From positions 137,677,625 to 137,741,624 of the forward strand of contig CM063284.1 in NCBI GenBank assembly GCA_032173965.1: a stretch of 64,000 bases of DNA, read 5' to 3'. The stretch comes from Sitta carolinensis (lineage: Eukaryota; Chordata; Aves; Passeriformes; Sittidae). Shown here one piece after another: positions 39,667-52,900 of this stretch (the first letter of the stretch is position 1; the number at the start of each line of letters is the position of its first letter). The notes beneath the pieces are model-generated. The model was given only the letters and a program-made list of their open reading frames with translations, searched no databases and was not told the DNA's origin. Position numbers and translations under genes: made by a program.

Positions 39667-40400
39667 CTATTTAGCAGTTAATGCATCCCAGGCTTTGTTT
39701 ATCTGTGTAAGGATGCCTTGAAGTCCTTGCACCTTGGGGCACTTGTAATACACAGCACTACTTTTGCTTACAGGCATGGAAATTAATTTTTTCATCTTGG
39801 GATATGAGGACCCTGATTGTGTCTGCTCAGCAGCAGCTCTAAACCTGTCATTTCCACCCGTCGAGATAGCATTCCCACTTGGGCCAGCCTTTGGTTGACA
39901 AGGATTACAGCAGATTGGCCACCTTTGGAATTGCATGCCATTCTTCTTAAGCCAAGATCAGGCATGAGCATCCAGAATTAGTATTCTTTTTTTAATCCGA
40001 TAGTAAAACAATATGAAAAGATTAGAAAAAATCCTGCATGTGAAATGGCAGAGACAATTTCACTATTGAAATACAGTGCCTGTGCCTGTGCCTCAGATAG
40101 AGCAACCCTTCGACAAGTATCAGCTACCAAAACTGTAAACATGGCTTCACCAGAAAACATCCATGACAGATTCATTAATACTGTTTGCAGGACAGGAATG
40201 GAATCACATAGCCTTCAAATCCAAAAATAATTACAAAGTTTGTATTTGAAGTCATCTCATTTTTCACACTACTTAGCAGTCTGTAACATTTCATAAGTTC
40301 ATACAAGTTCAAAAGCACTGTACTGCCAGCTTCCATTGGAACTGTAAGTCTTGAAAAACTCAGCCTCTGGGACCTTGGATCAGTTCCTGACAACAACAAT
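39667..40400 (-). pseudogene. Possible decayed coding sequence, unidentified
   Basis: Three minus-strand open frames of 74, 65 and 89 codons (40399-40175, 40175-39978, 39936-39667) lie end to end in three different frames and cover nearly the whole interval. Their amino-acid composition is more protein-like than the surrounding AT-driven frames. I recognise no domain, no poly-A tail and no flanking duplication. It could be a frameshifted retropseudogene, an old transposon fragment, or chance. Confidence 0.2.
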
Positions 40401-43189
40401 TGACTCCCTTTAAAGTTTGTTTTAAGTCACTTACCGTTAAGGACTCTGGATCACAGGGAATGTATGGGGATTTTAGGCACCTAAGTCCAGACTTCTGATC
40501 CTGAAAATCCTCATTCAGCTTAACACAGGAGGTGTCTACATTTCATTGACAAATTAATTTGTCACTTCCAACTCTTTAGAGCCTTAAAAAGGAAATTTTC
40601 TTCTATGATGATTTCCAATCTAAATAGTGTGTCAGTTTCTCCTAATTATTTCTCTGTGGAGCCATACTTGTTTTCTGTTCATAAATGAGAGTAATTTATC
40701 ACAAAGCTTTGTTGCTTCATGTTTTTAAGGGGGTTTATAATCTTCTAAAGGAACTGGTATAGATGTGTGAAATGTTACTGGGATTCACATGTTTTCTTTG
40801 TAAATAAATGAAAGTAACTTGCAAAGTTCCACTTCAACTTAGTAAAACATGAAAATCTTGAAACTAAAGTATTATCAATATTATGAATTCTAAGTGCTAC
40901 CTACCTAGTGACCAGTGTTATTTGTCCCAAATGTACCCATTTCATTTCACCTTTAAGCATCAATCCCTCTTTCCAACCCTTTCATTATTCTATGCATACC
41001 ATGCATCTCTTACTTCTCTCGCTACACAACAAAAGATCCATTAATGCAGAAAAATACAAAAAAAATTATTGTTTTTCTATCACTGAAAAAAATTAATTGT
41101 AGCACCATTTTGCCAATGGACAGTAGAGTATGTTATTTTCCTTTCACATTTTTGTCCCATCTGTAGCTTTATTCTCTGAAAGTACAAGGAAGAATAAAAA
41201 AGCTTTTTTGAAAAGTTGCATTCGTATTCCTGTTTAAACCTCCTTGTCTTGGTGGAACCTAGAAGAGTTATGCATGCTTATCCAGTAGTGGTTTAAAATA
41301 GTTCTTTCTTTTAAATACAAAAGGTTAAAGAGCCTAAAAGATCTGAGGTTACAATCCCTGAAATACCTTCTCTGCTGTCCTGGGAGTCTGACAGCCAGCA
41401 GAGATGATCTGCTCCTGGCATCCGTTGCTATGCAACCTCTGTGGCATCCCACGAGCTCAAATGTCTCTGTCCTGTACTTCATGCACAAAATGGGGAGAAG
41501 AGCTGTCAGCTTTGGGGGTTTTATCAGTATTTTCAGCTTACTATTTAGTAAAGAGAATTTGTGTAGAAAGATCTAGAAAACTGAAAGACAGAAACTTTAA
41601 CCGTGGGCAACATGGTCTGGAAACAATCTCTATCAGTAATTTATGCAACTAGCCAAACAGCACTTTGTTCACTTGAATCCTTACTGGGTCTTTTAATGAC
41701 TTGTAACAAAAACTGGACAAAGACATTTTTTTTTCCCTGAACATCCTGTAAAATCTACATTCCCAACAATATTCAATTCACATTTGGAGAAAAAGAAGCT
41801 GATCTGAAAATAAGAACATAAGAGCAAGAATAATATAGGAAAACACGGAAAAGGAAAATTGGAACTTTTTTTCATTTTTTCCTCCTGCACCCTGATCTCC
41901 ATTTCATTGACTGTTACATTTCTAATTAAAATAAAAATGAAGCACACTTTTTCTATTAAAAAAAAGTGCTGAATTATGAAAAGATTTTTTTTTATTCTTT
42001 CTCTTATGCCTGGGGAAGTCTACTTGCAGGTCTTTATTCCTGCTTCTTTCGGTGTTTTTACAGACAATTTTACAAGCAGCTAAACTCTATAGTAATGTAT
42101 GCAGTCTCTAAGCTACTTCACCTGCATTCATAATGATAATATAACCTTCTTGGAAACAAAATACTTTATGGGAAATTATATGGTACCATCTAATTTTATC
42201 AAGAACTGGCATCAGTTACTAACTCCATGTGCAGTTAAACCTGAAAGTTTTATGACAATGAAACCCAAATGATAGTGGAGAAATCTAGTTTTATGCCCAT
42301 ATTATGCATAAAACCATACCAAAAAATTCCAAAATTAACTTCAGATGCATACATTGACATTCAAAAAAAAAAAGAAAACGGAAAAAAAAAAAAAAAACAA
42401 AAATACGAAAGCTATTTAACTTTGTGTTACCTTAGTTATAAGGACATAACAGATTAAGCCTCAAGTCCAGCAGTCTCTATAATCATTAATTGTGTGATAT
42501 CTGCTGTAATACCACACCTTGCTTTAGTTTTCTCCTCCATTAAAAAGGCTATCATACTGAAATGTTCCACTGAAAGACTATGCACTGGGTGAAACCAATT
42601 AGAAGCATGTTTGCTTCATAAAAGTTTATAAGGTTCCTAAAGCAAGGTTTGCATTAACAGCAGCTGTGCTGTTAAAGGTGTAAAAAACAGACATGGATTT
42701 CTCTTGATAAACACCAAAGAAATTTCTTTTTTTTTTTTTTTTTTTTTTAAGTAGAGAAAAAGGAGCCATTTTTAGAAGTTTAACTACAAAGTCACTGTGA
42801 AATTCTGTGTTACCAAACTGGAAATTTAAGTCATATATTCAGATCGTTACCTACATATTTGGAAGAGTTTTATTTAGGTCCTATTTACATTTCCAAAACT
42901 TGATCATTTGAAATTGAGTTCTAGAAAGATACTTCTCCAATACTCCTATTACATCAAGTAACACAGAGAATGACCTATGAGTTGTAGCTGCACTGTGCTT
43001 ATCATCTTGTAGATTCTGTATCTTTCTGAATACACAACTGGCTGTATTTTATAATAGGTTAATGAAATAACCTCACATCCAGATGAATCCACTCTATTCC
43101 TTCTAATATATACTAAGTTATGTAGTTTTTGTGGTGAATTACAGCATTTCAGAAGAGATTTTACTAAATATTTATTTTTATATTTATTT
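40401..43189. other. AT-rich intronic sequence, mostly unrecognised
   Basis: Contains a short palindrome at 41424-41436 and a T22 run at 42727-42748. No transposon or gene recognised. Confidence 0.5.
42727..42748. repeat. Poly-T homopolymer, 22 bp
   Basis: Uninterrupted T run, the longest poly-T on the plus strand of this window. Confidence 0.9.
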
Positions 43190-43650
43190 TCCTCCACTTT
43201 GGTGTCACCTAGAAACTCAACTTTCTTCCAGTCATAGATAAAGGTGGCAAATAAGACAGGCCCAAGACCCTGCCCTTGTTATCAGCCTCTGCAGTGTCCA
43301 ACCCATTAACCACTATTCTCAGAGTCTGGTCCAAACAGTTTTTACCCATCTGATTCTCCACCAATCCAGATCATAATGTTTAATGTGGGTGATAGCATTA
43401 ACAGGTTTTGCTAAAGTCGGTGTAAGTGGCATCCACTGCTCTCCACCCATCTGCACATACCCAGTCATTTTATCATAGAATGAAATCAGATCTGCCAGGT
43501 GTGATTTACCCCTGGTAATTATGGCCCAGATTCTCTGCTGAGCTGCACGTCATGTTTTGCCTCTTTGAAATTATGTTGGACTGACTTCTAGCAGTCCTGA
43601 TCACTGCCTTTTTTCATCTTTCCCTCAAAGGTCTCTCAGATAATTTAAAC
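43190..43650 (-). mobile_element. CR1 LINE internal fragment, old
   Basis: Reverse-orientation match to the CR1 reverse-transcriptase region. CAACTTTCTTCCAGTCAT, AGACAGGCCCAAGACC, ATCATAGAATGAAATCAGAT and TGCCAGGTGTGATTTACC follow each other in the expected CR1 order. The frame is destroyed by substitutions and small deletions. Neither the 3' terminus nor the 5' region is attached. Confidence 0.75.
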
Positions 43651-46600
43651 CCAGAAGTTGGTATACAGTTACTGAATTTACATTAATGTAAGAGAAAATA
43701 ATCATTATTTGAAGTTGCATCCCTTGCTGCCCAAACTATATTTGCACTGAAGGCTATGGCTAAATACACACATAAACATAAATATACTTTTACATATAGA
43801 CAATTTTCCACAGCAAGAAAAGACTCCTTATTGCAGGCTTTGATATAATCACATTTTAAAGAAATAGTTTGGGAACCAACAAATTCAAATTCCCCTAATA
43901 AAGTGTAAATACTGTATAACATTGTTTAATGCACTTAACTACAAGGTATTTTACCTTGTATTGTACCTACCTTTATTTTTAGTCAAGTTCTTGACATTTA
44001 GTTCTAGACATTTTTGAAAATAAAGACTGGAGTTCCAGAAGAGAGAATTTAAAAAAATATTTAATTGTGTGTGCAGTTCCAATACTTATAACTAGCAAAA
44101 GAAAGGGTACTAAAAGTGCTTAATAAAAGATGTGAATTCTCACCCTTATGCTTAATGGAATGATCAAGTGGACAATTAATACCATACTCATAACCTGATT
44201 TTTCAGGAAAACTGTTTCCAAATTTCCTTTTAAGTATTTTATTTTCATGCTTCACTTTCTCCAAAACCATTATGTAGAAGTTTTCACAGAACAGCATTCA
44301 TGTTTCAGAACCTTAGAATGTCAACATTTCAGAGGGCATTGTTCAAAGAAATTTATTAAATTACACATGTCAATAATGTCAAATATTATTTATAACCCTA
44401 TGTTTATACATATCTGATGTTACAGTTTGAAGGTCAGAAAACTTTCTAAAGAATCAATATAATGACTAATATATAAATTATTAAAAACTGTGGAATCAAA
44501 GAAACACTAATTTTAGGATGGTATAAGGAAAAAAATGAAGTCTTTAAACAGATCACAATAATATATATATTAAGATTTATATTGAAATGTATGAGTCTCC
44601 ATCAAATAAGTGCACATTCCCACTTCTACATATTATTGTAGCCTGATTCCCCAAATCACAGTTTTGTTCTCAAATGCTGTCAAATTCGGTTGTACAGAGC
44701 TACATATTTAAATATAATCTTCCTCTTTATTGAGATTTTACTTGCTGAATGGAAAACCTTCAGGATGAGGTAAATTCAGCTTTTATACAGTTCCCTATAT
44801 TTTTCAATATGTAAAATGGGATATGTACACATGTATGCACATGCACACACATTCCTTTCTCAAACTTTGAGACTTAGTCATCCCTGAACTGCTGCTAGAG
44901 CGCTCACTGAGAACATTCAGAACAGTTGTTTCCATGAGAATTCTTCTTCATGTGGTTTTCAAGAAACTATCTATCTTCAGAGATGGAATAAAAAAAATCT
45001 AAATTCAGTAATAACCACAAAATTTTTGAAATATGAGCTATAAAGGACAGAAGCTTCACTTTGAGTCTTGGAAACACAGGTAATGACAGCAGTACTCTGC
45101 TTCTGCTTCACATGCAGGTTGCCTGTTCCTTCAGAATCCATTAAAAATCTCACAAAAATGTAGCACGCAAAAATCCATTTTCCTTCTTTCATCTGGAAAC
45201 TGAGCTTCAGGAATTTAGTCAGAGAAATAATCCTGAAGAATGGCCTCCTGAGAAACTGCCTGCTGTTTCCTTCCTACACACTGCCCAGCCACACAGCTTG
45301 GTCTGTCCTGTTCTGGTTTAGACAGGTTTCTAAGGAAGCTCTCACAGTCACTTTTGGGAAGAAATATTCAGAAGTTCTAGACTGTAACTATCTTTTCAGA
45401 CAGATTCACACAGGTTGTACACAAAGCCTTTCACACATATTGCATCTAATCACTTTGCAAACACCAAAAACCTCATATGGAAGTGCTACAGTGCTCCATT
45501 ATCTTGAAGATTGTGGAAATAAAAAATCTTGAATAATTCGGAACTTCTGAATATCAAATAAGTTCTCGGAATAATTCAAAACAAGTACGCAACTACCCGG
45601 GAGGACACAAAAATCACAATATAATTATTAATAATTATGTAGGTCAGTAGAATGCGACTATTGCATAGTACTCAGACAGGAATATCCGCAAATATTTCTG
45701 AAAAAACAACCTGAACAGGGAGCCACATGGATGTACAAAAGGCATCCAATATGTGACATCTGATATCACCTGCTGATATGAGGTAACAATAGTTCTGGTT
45801 CTCTACTACTACTCTTCTTTTAATCACTTAAATGAATGTTATTCTCATTCTGAAACCGAATTATGATCATGAATAATCACAAGAAAAGAAATAATAACAA
45901 TAAAATTGAAGGAAAAGTAAACCATCTTGATTGAACTGGACCGAACTGAATTGAAGGAAATAAAAAGAAAGGAATGTTCTAAGGTGGTCCTCAGTAAGAG
46001 ATTGAAACAAGTCATCAGTGACTTCAGGACTCAAGTCTTTCGTTGTCTCAGTGCAGAAATTAATGTCTGTCTGGAAGATGTGTTTCAGACAAACACCACA
46101 TTACCCTTATGTGCAAAAATAATGAAATCATCTTATTCTAATTCTGTTATGTAAGAATAAAAACTATATAATTTAATTGCAACTTTGGCCTTCAAAGCAA
46201 CCTGATTCTGACAGCGTTAAATTATAATTCCAAAATCAAACTGTAGTATAGACACTGAAAAATAGTAAGACAACATCTTTTCTTTTATATAATTTTTAAA
46301 AGTAAATTTTTCACATAGAGACCTCAAAGAAATAATTTGAATCAGATTTGTAGCTATCAAAAATTTTAACAGTGTTCCAAATTTAAGAACATCTTATTAG
46401 GACTTAAAAAAAAAAAAAAAAAAAAAAAAACAAAAAACAGAGAAAACTCGTCTTCACTGCCAAATTCTGAAACATGCTGTGATATTTAAAGCTTCTGGTT
46501 CTTTAGAGAAAAAGAGACAAGAGTTCAGTAAACATATTTTACCATCTGCTTGGGATTCCATAAATTAAAGATGTCTGGGTATTTTTAACTGCATTCATAC

Positions 46601-47424
46601 AGACTTGGGTATCTTTTCTCTGTTTTGCATCTGTCGTTTTTAGCTTCTTGATATAAAACTAGCAGAGGGAGTCAAAAAAATATAGAACATACTCTTACTT
46701 CTGGATTGTGATAGAGTGAAAAAAGATGGTTTAAGATGCTAATATTTACTACAAGGTGTTTACTATCTTTCTATTAAACCTTAAAATTCTTTTATCATCT
46801 ATTATCTACTTGCTGAAAAATTCCAGAAACATTAGAAAGAATATAAATGTACAAATAAAGAACACGCGCAATGTCAAAAACATTTCCCTCAAAAAAACAA
46901 GGTTCCATTAATGACTATATTATGGTTCTTAAACAAATAAATTTTTATTTAGATAACAGATTTAGATTTAAATTTTAATTTAGCAATTTAGAAATTTAGA
47001 TTCTAAAAATTTAAATTTAATTTAGAGTTTTTTGATTGTTTTGATACGTTGAATAGTATATTTTATTTTTAATGCTTTCCTGAAATATAGTGGAATTTGG
47101 ATGATTTTACTACAGTTAGCAACAATTTTCAAAAAGAAACTAGTTTAAAACACGTGTATCTGGAAATTACAACAATGCAGAAGGTCTCCCATTATAGGTC
47201 CAAACCAGACCTCCAGCAGAGATAAAAGAAGATTTCTAATGTTTTTCCATTTTCTTAGTTGATGGGTGATAACAGTCATTACTCTTTATTTTCTACTTTA
47301 TCCAATATTAAAAGAATTACAGTATAGTGACTGCATTTTCTGCAGGACAATCTTTCCATTGTAAAGTATTCCTGAAATACTTGTTTTTCCCAGAGTGATC
47401 TCTCCCAGTCCTCACACAGATGTT
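43651..47424. other. AT-rich intronic sequence, mostly unrecognised
   Basis: Contains the poly-A listed at 46406. The remainder shows no gene or transposon homology. Confidence 0.5.
46406..46430. repeat. Poly-A homopolymer, 25 bp
   Basis: Uninterrupted A run with no recognised retroposon upstream. Confidence 0.9.
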
Positions 47425-47640
47425 GATGAAGTACAGGCAAGAGGAGTAGAGTGGGGTGAATTGGATGGCTGGACCCTGAGAGTGGTGATCAGTGGCATGA
47501 GCAGTACTTAGAGCACAGGAACTGGTGATGCACCCCAGAGCTCAATTCTGAGCCCAATTCTCTTTAACATCTTCATTAATTATTTGCATGATTGTGTAGA
47601 TTATACCCTCACCGTATTTGCAGATGAAATGTTAGCAGCA
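47425..47640 (+). mobile_element. CR1 LINE reverse-transcriptase fragment, old
   Basis: Plus-strand match to the CR1 RT core. GAGAGTGGTGATCAGTGGCA, CCCCAGAGCTCAATTCTGAG (the PQGS-V-GP motif region), TTTAACATCTTCATTAAT (FNIFIN) and ACCGTATTTGCAGATGAAA (FADD region, with the second Asp codon changed to Glu) occur in order. It is about 215 bp long and lacks a 3' terminus. Confidence 0.8.
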
Positions 47641-47807
47641 ATGGTACTTGTTGCCTTTATTATGTAGCATACCAAAATTGTGAAGAGGACAGAGTAGGAA
47701 GAAATCGGAACATTGTGAATAGAACAAAGAATGTTTGTACCACTATGTAGGTAGTATTTCCATAGGGATCAAAATACAAAACAACAGAACACAAAAGAAC
47801 ATCTTCT

Positions 47808-47843
<36 letters not shown>

Positions 47844-48859
47844 AAAAAAAAACCAAAAAAAAAGAAAACACAAGAGTTTTATTTTATGAGGGTGCTTGTA
47901 CATCACAATTTTCTTCATGAAAAACTGAAGGAAACAACCTAAGAAATACTAAAAGTAGTAATAGTAAACTCTTACCAGCTTCAGTACAGAAGTAGAAATC
48001 ATTCCAACTACCCTTCCTAGGTTTATGACTCCTCTACTACTAGTGATTTAATAACAACACATGGTTCAAAAGCAAACATTTTGCATAACAAGTTCCCATA
48101 AATGTATTCATCCTCTCAGGTGTACATTGGCTAACAAAGTCAATTCTTTTAATGGGCCTTGCATGGATTCCTTTACAACAATTAATGTTTTTACTGTTAA
48201 GTATTTTCTTAGGAAGTGGTAATTTATATTCTTATCTGAGGTTTTTTTATCATGGGAAAATAATACAGGTTTCCCTACCACTATGAATGCCCACCTGGGG
48301 CATGAGTAATATTACACGTTTTTTTGAATTTGGAAATTACGCATTTGTTAAAAACTGTAATTTTCCTCACATTGCTACTACATCCCTAAAAATGAAGCAT
48401 ACTAAAACTTTGATTAGCCTATATGCATGATATATTAGTCAGTAAATTAAATTCTTGGAGTACAAAACAAGGTAGCATGCAGTAAAACTTCCTTGGCATA
48501 TTCTGCAGTCAAATTCTGTGGAAATTTATGAACTTAAGACATGTTCCTTTATGCTTAATATTTCTCTAGGATTTTATTTCCCAATAGTTCGTAGAAGGGA
48601 GAAGAGGACACCCAGTTTAAACATAAGACAGACGTTCAGTACAGATGTGATGTACATGAACTCACTCATTTTGATACTATGAAAAGCAGGTTTTATGAAA
48701 ACCTGTGTAGGTTGGGAAAATAAAAGCAAGCCAAAACACAGTTTTTAAGGAAAGTAGAGGAACAAAACATATTATGTATAATAGTAATAACTTACTCTAT
48801 ATTTAAACAAATACTTTCAGTTCTTTTCAAGGAACACCATAATCCCTTTCCCTAATAAG
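47641..48859. other. AT-rich intronic sequence, mostly unrecognised
   Basis: Contains the poly-A at 47809-47842. No gene or transposon recognised in the remainder. Confidence 0.5.
47809..47842. repeat. Poly-A homopolymer, 34 bp
   Basis: Uninterrupted A run followed by A/C/G-poor sequence. An open frame through it is a lysine repeat artefact. Confidence 0.9.
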
Positions 48860-49057
48860 TGTATTGGGTTTGCATGGCAAGGTTTTGATGGAGGTTGGGG
48901 GCCTACAGGACTGACTTTAGTGGGAAGGTGCTGGAAGTTCCCCCTGTGTCTGACAGAGCCAATGCCAGACAGCTCCAAGAACAACCTGTCACTGGCCAAG
49001 GCTGAGCCCATCACAGATGACAACAATGCCTCTGCAGCAGCATATTTAAGAAGGAAG

Positions 49058-49093
<36 letters not shown>

Positions 49094-49946
49094 TTTTGCA
49101 CAGAAATAATTGCAGATAAAGAGTTATATATATATATGAGAAACAGAGTCAGTGAGAAAGGAGGGGAGGAGGTGATTCAGGCACCAGAGCCGAGATTCCC
49201 CTGCAGCCTGTGGTGAGACTGCTGTGTCCCTGCAGCCCTTGGAGGGCACAGGGCAGCAAAGATCCTCTTGCATCCCCTGGAGGAACCTACATAGAAGCAG
49301 GTGGATGCACCCAAAAAAAAGGCTGTGACACCATGCGAGTCCCATGCTGGGGCAGGCTCCTGGCAGGGCTCTGCAGAATCGTGAGGAGAAGAGCCTACAC
49401 TGGAGCAGGACTGCTGGTAGGAATTATGACCCCGTGGGGTTCTGAAGTTGAAGCAGCCTATTCCTGAAAGACTGCACCCCACGGAGCAGTTCATGAAGAG
49501 CTGCATCCCATAGGAAAGACTCATTTCTGACAAGTTCATGAACTGTCTCCTGTAGGAGGGCCCTCAGGCTGCAGCAGGGGAAGGGCTCTCCCTGAGGAGG
49601 AGCAACCTGTGATGAACTGACTGCAACCCACATCCCTTGTCTGTCTGTCTGTGCTGCTGAGGGGGAGGAGGTAAAGCTGGGAAATAGGGAGGGTTGGAAG
49701 GAAGGTATTTTTAAGATTTGCTTTACTTCTCATTATCCTGTTCTGATTTTGCTTGGCAATAAATTCAACTAATTTCCCTAACTCAAGTCTGCTTTGCTCA
49801 TGATGGTAATCAGTGAGGGACTTGTCCTGCCCTTATCTCGACCCAAGAACCCTTCACTGTTTTTTTTCACTCCTGTCCAGTTGCAAGGGGAGTGATAGAG
49901 TGGTATCAGTAGGCATCTGGCATTAAGCCAGATGCAAACCATCACA
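48860..49946 (+). mobile_element. Near-complete solo LTR of an endogenous retrovirus (ERVL-like, about 1.1 kb)
   Basis: It begins TGTATTGGGTTTGCATGGCA and ends AACCATCACA, the termini I recall for a long songbird ERV LTR. A TATA-like CATATTTAAG lies at 49041-49050 and an AATAAA signal at 49758-49763, followed by a U5-like segment, so the LTR is in plus orientation (antisense to CSMD3). A 34-A run at 49058-49091 sits just after the TATA region. No convincing target duplication flanks it (ATAAG left, AAAAC right). Open frames within are Trp/Gly/Pro-rich LTR translations without a retroviral domain. Confidence 0.8.
49058..49091. repeat. Poly-A expansion inside the LTR, 34 bp
   Basis: An uninterrupted A run interrupts the LTR between the TATA-like motif and the R region. 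It probably expanded after insertion from a shorter A-rich stretch. Confidence 0.85.
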
Positions 49947-52900
49947 AAAACAATTCTGTTGCTTGCTACTGCTGCATTGATAAGATTTCTTTTAATTATA
50001 CCCATGATAAACTATTTAAAAGTGCTAATTTGCTCCTATTTTGCTATCTTTATTCTGGTTTACTGTCTCTAATAGTCCAAATTATTTTGGATGAGAGAAT
50101 TGCTTTGCATTGAAAACATCTGTTTTATTGAAACTAATCAAGAAGAAATACAAAAAAGATGTAAGGGAGACCAGGTTAAGGAAGAAATTATAAAAAACAT
50201 CAAGAGGGCTCATGGATACATGAACTACACAGATATTTTTCCCTGTACTTCCTTCATAAATGATGACATAATATTGTAGTTTTATTTCCTAATTTTGCTT
50301 TTGAAAGACTAAAATCATTTTGAATCAAAGTTGTTGCTGGTAAGTATATAGCAATTTTTTTAACTCCTTCTCTAATTAAGATTTATTTTCCTTGCCTATA
50401 CCCAACATATGCTGCTAGGACACTGTAGTTTAAGCAGTGGAACATCTGCATCCCACAGGCCCTGACTAAATACGTTAGAGACATGCTATTTTCCATAGTT
50501 TATAAACCAGTTCATTCTTCCATGTGATGACAGTAAGTGCTTGATGAGGGTGGGCATTACAATCAGTGAGGGAAATACCTAAGCAGTGGATTGTTCTGAG
50601 TGGTTATCACACTGAGACATAAATTGCTGTTGATCAAAAACAAATTCTATTCTTATGAAAGAGAAGCAAAAGTATCTTGCAGTGTAGCTTTTTGAACCAT
50701 GTATTCCTTCTCCATTCACATCCATCTATTTTAACTCTCTAGTAATTAAATGCTTACTTTGTAGATTTCTTCAAGACTTTGTGTGCAATAGACCTTTCCC
50801 TCATATATATAGTAGATACTCAGGAGAAAATTCTTTGCAACATTTTCTTCAGGCTGAGCAGTAGCATGAAGGCTACTAATCACTGGCCTTGTGGATGAAT
50901 AACGAAAATTCTCCTAAGCTTATAACCTTGCTGTAAAACTCTGAAAACTTTTCCACCATAACCACACATTCCCCCAGTATTGTTTCTCAGTTTTCCCCTC
51001 CAGGTGTTGTTACTTTCCAAGTTAGGTGGTGGGTCAAAAATCTACTCAGTTTTAGTATGCTCATTTTCATTTTCCATCAAAATTCAGCTAGTTTTGAGGA
51101 GTGAACACAACTGGAATTAATTTTCTTGGTAATTTGCATTGGGAGGGTTTGATGCCATTAGATTTCTGATATTGCATTACTTCACAGAGGGTGAAAGCAA
51201 TGCATTATAAAACAATGCCGTATTTCAGCCTCAAGTTTAGCTAGTAAAGTTTACAAAGTAAATTATTATGAAGTTAGTACATACACATATGTGGTACAGA
51301 TTAGCTGTTATCCATATCACCTATAAACTCGAAGGGCAATTATGCAGCTCTGTTATCTTCACTGAGTCTTGGAAACAGCATCCTACTAGTAGGATTATTC
51401 ATATGAGAAAGCAATCTAGCATCCTCTGATGTCCTCTACCAATTTTTTGTTCTGATTTTTCAGGTCCTCCTTATTCAAGAAGCTTTGCAAAATACTAGGA
51501 ATTCTGTTCAATTTCTTCACCACAGGAAGAGATGGTAAAATCTGAGGCAGGCAGAAAGGATTATTTTAAACTTCTAAGGGACTGAGTTGATATAAATGTA
51601 CAAATTTAATTAATCTTAATTTGACATGGTTTTATAAGGTCAAATTCACAACATCAGGATATACAGAATATATTTCTTCATGATTAAGTACCTGGCTCTT
51701 AAAGAGGAAGCCCTTCTCTGGCCATGTAAAAGGACTACAATGTCAATACCAGTGCAAATGCTTATCAGTATCACATAAAAATCAGAGAAAGAGTTTAGTG
51801 ATTTTTGATATCAAGATGTCTGAATAAAAGAACAGGTCATTCAGCCTTAAATTAAGAATTATATGTGAGTTTTCTACCACTTGCTTCTTATGTCTACATA
51901 AAATTTATTGACCTTTGAATTGAGGGTTAGGCACCTGCTGATGCAGAGAGAGCTTTAAATTAATTATTTAAGCACTATTGATATTACTAGATGCACATCT
52001 GTATTTTATGTAACCTCTCTATCTTTAAAATCTTAGAGTTTTTTACTTTAAAGAGGATTATTATAGAAGAAAATATACTAATTGTTGTAAAAAAAAAAAT
52101 TAGTTGAGAGTTTATTCCTATGTGCATGAGGGAGAGGCTAAAAAACCCCAAAACCTGACCAGCTTGAGCTGCACAATTTTGTATCACCTAATTAGAAGGA
52201 TGTGTGTGAATGTAAGTGTAGGCTGAAAGTCAGAGAAATAGTTTTCTATGCTGAGATTTTCCTGATGAATATGACAGCTACAATACTAAGTTTTGCAAAA
52301 TATATTTACTGTACAAAAATATTTTTATTCTGGAACATAGTTTCAGCTCAGTGTCTGGTTTTCAAGATTAAAGATGCCCATCCTTAGGAAACCCTGGAGG
52401 AACAAGTCTCTGCAGAGGAAAGGAACCAATGTTCTTTAAAGTTTTCTTTTATCTATTTCTATACAATTTAATTGTGATGACCCAGATAGGTACTTCATGC
52501 TATCATCTTTTGTTATATTCTGGACAGGGAATACAGTTTAATGACAGCTACAGAAAACGGGAAAATAATTAACCACATATACGTAATGTTAACAAACATC
52601 ATTATATCCATATCAAGAGGAATTTTTATATATGGAACAGAGAATAAAATACATTTTGAAAGCAAAAGATATTAGAATAATTTCTATGGAGAATACTTTA
52701 GACTTTAAAATAAACTTTCAGTTTTAGTCAGTTGAAATAGTCAAAGTTCAGGCATAAGGAACATCCAATATCATAATTTATAGTGCACTGCTATCTGCAC
52801 AGTTCTTTGCAGGCATAAGAAAGAATGTGGATTCTTTTCCTGGAAAAATCTTAATATTATAAGGGACTAGTAATTATAGCCTTATTCGATATGAAAACTT

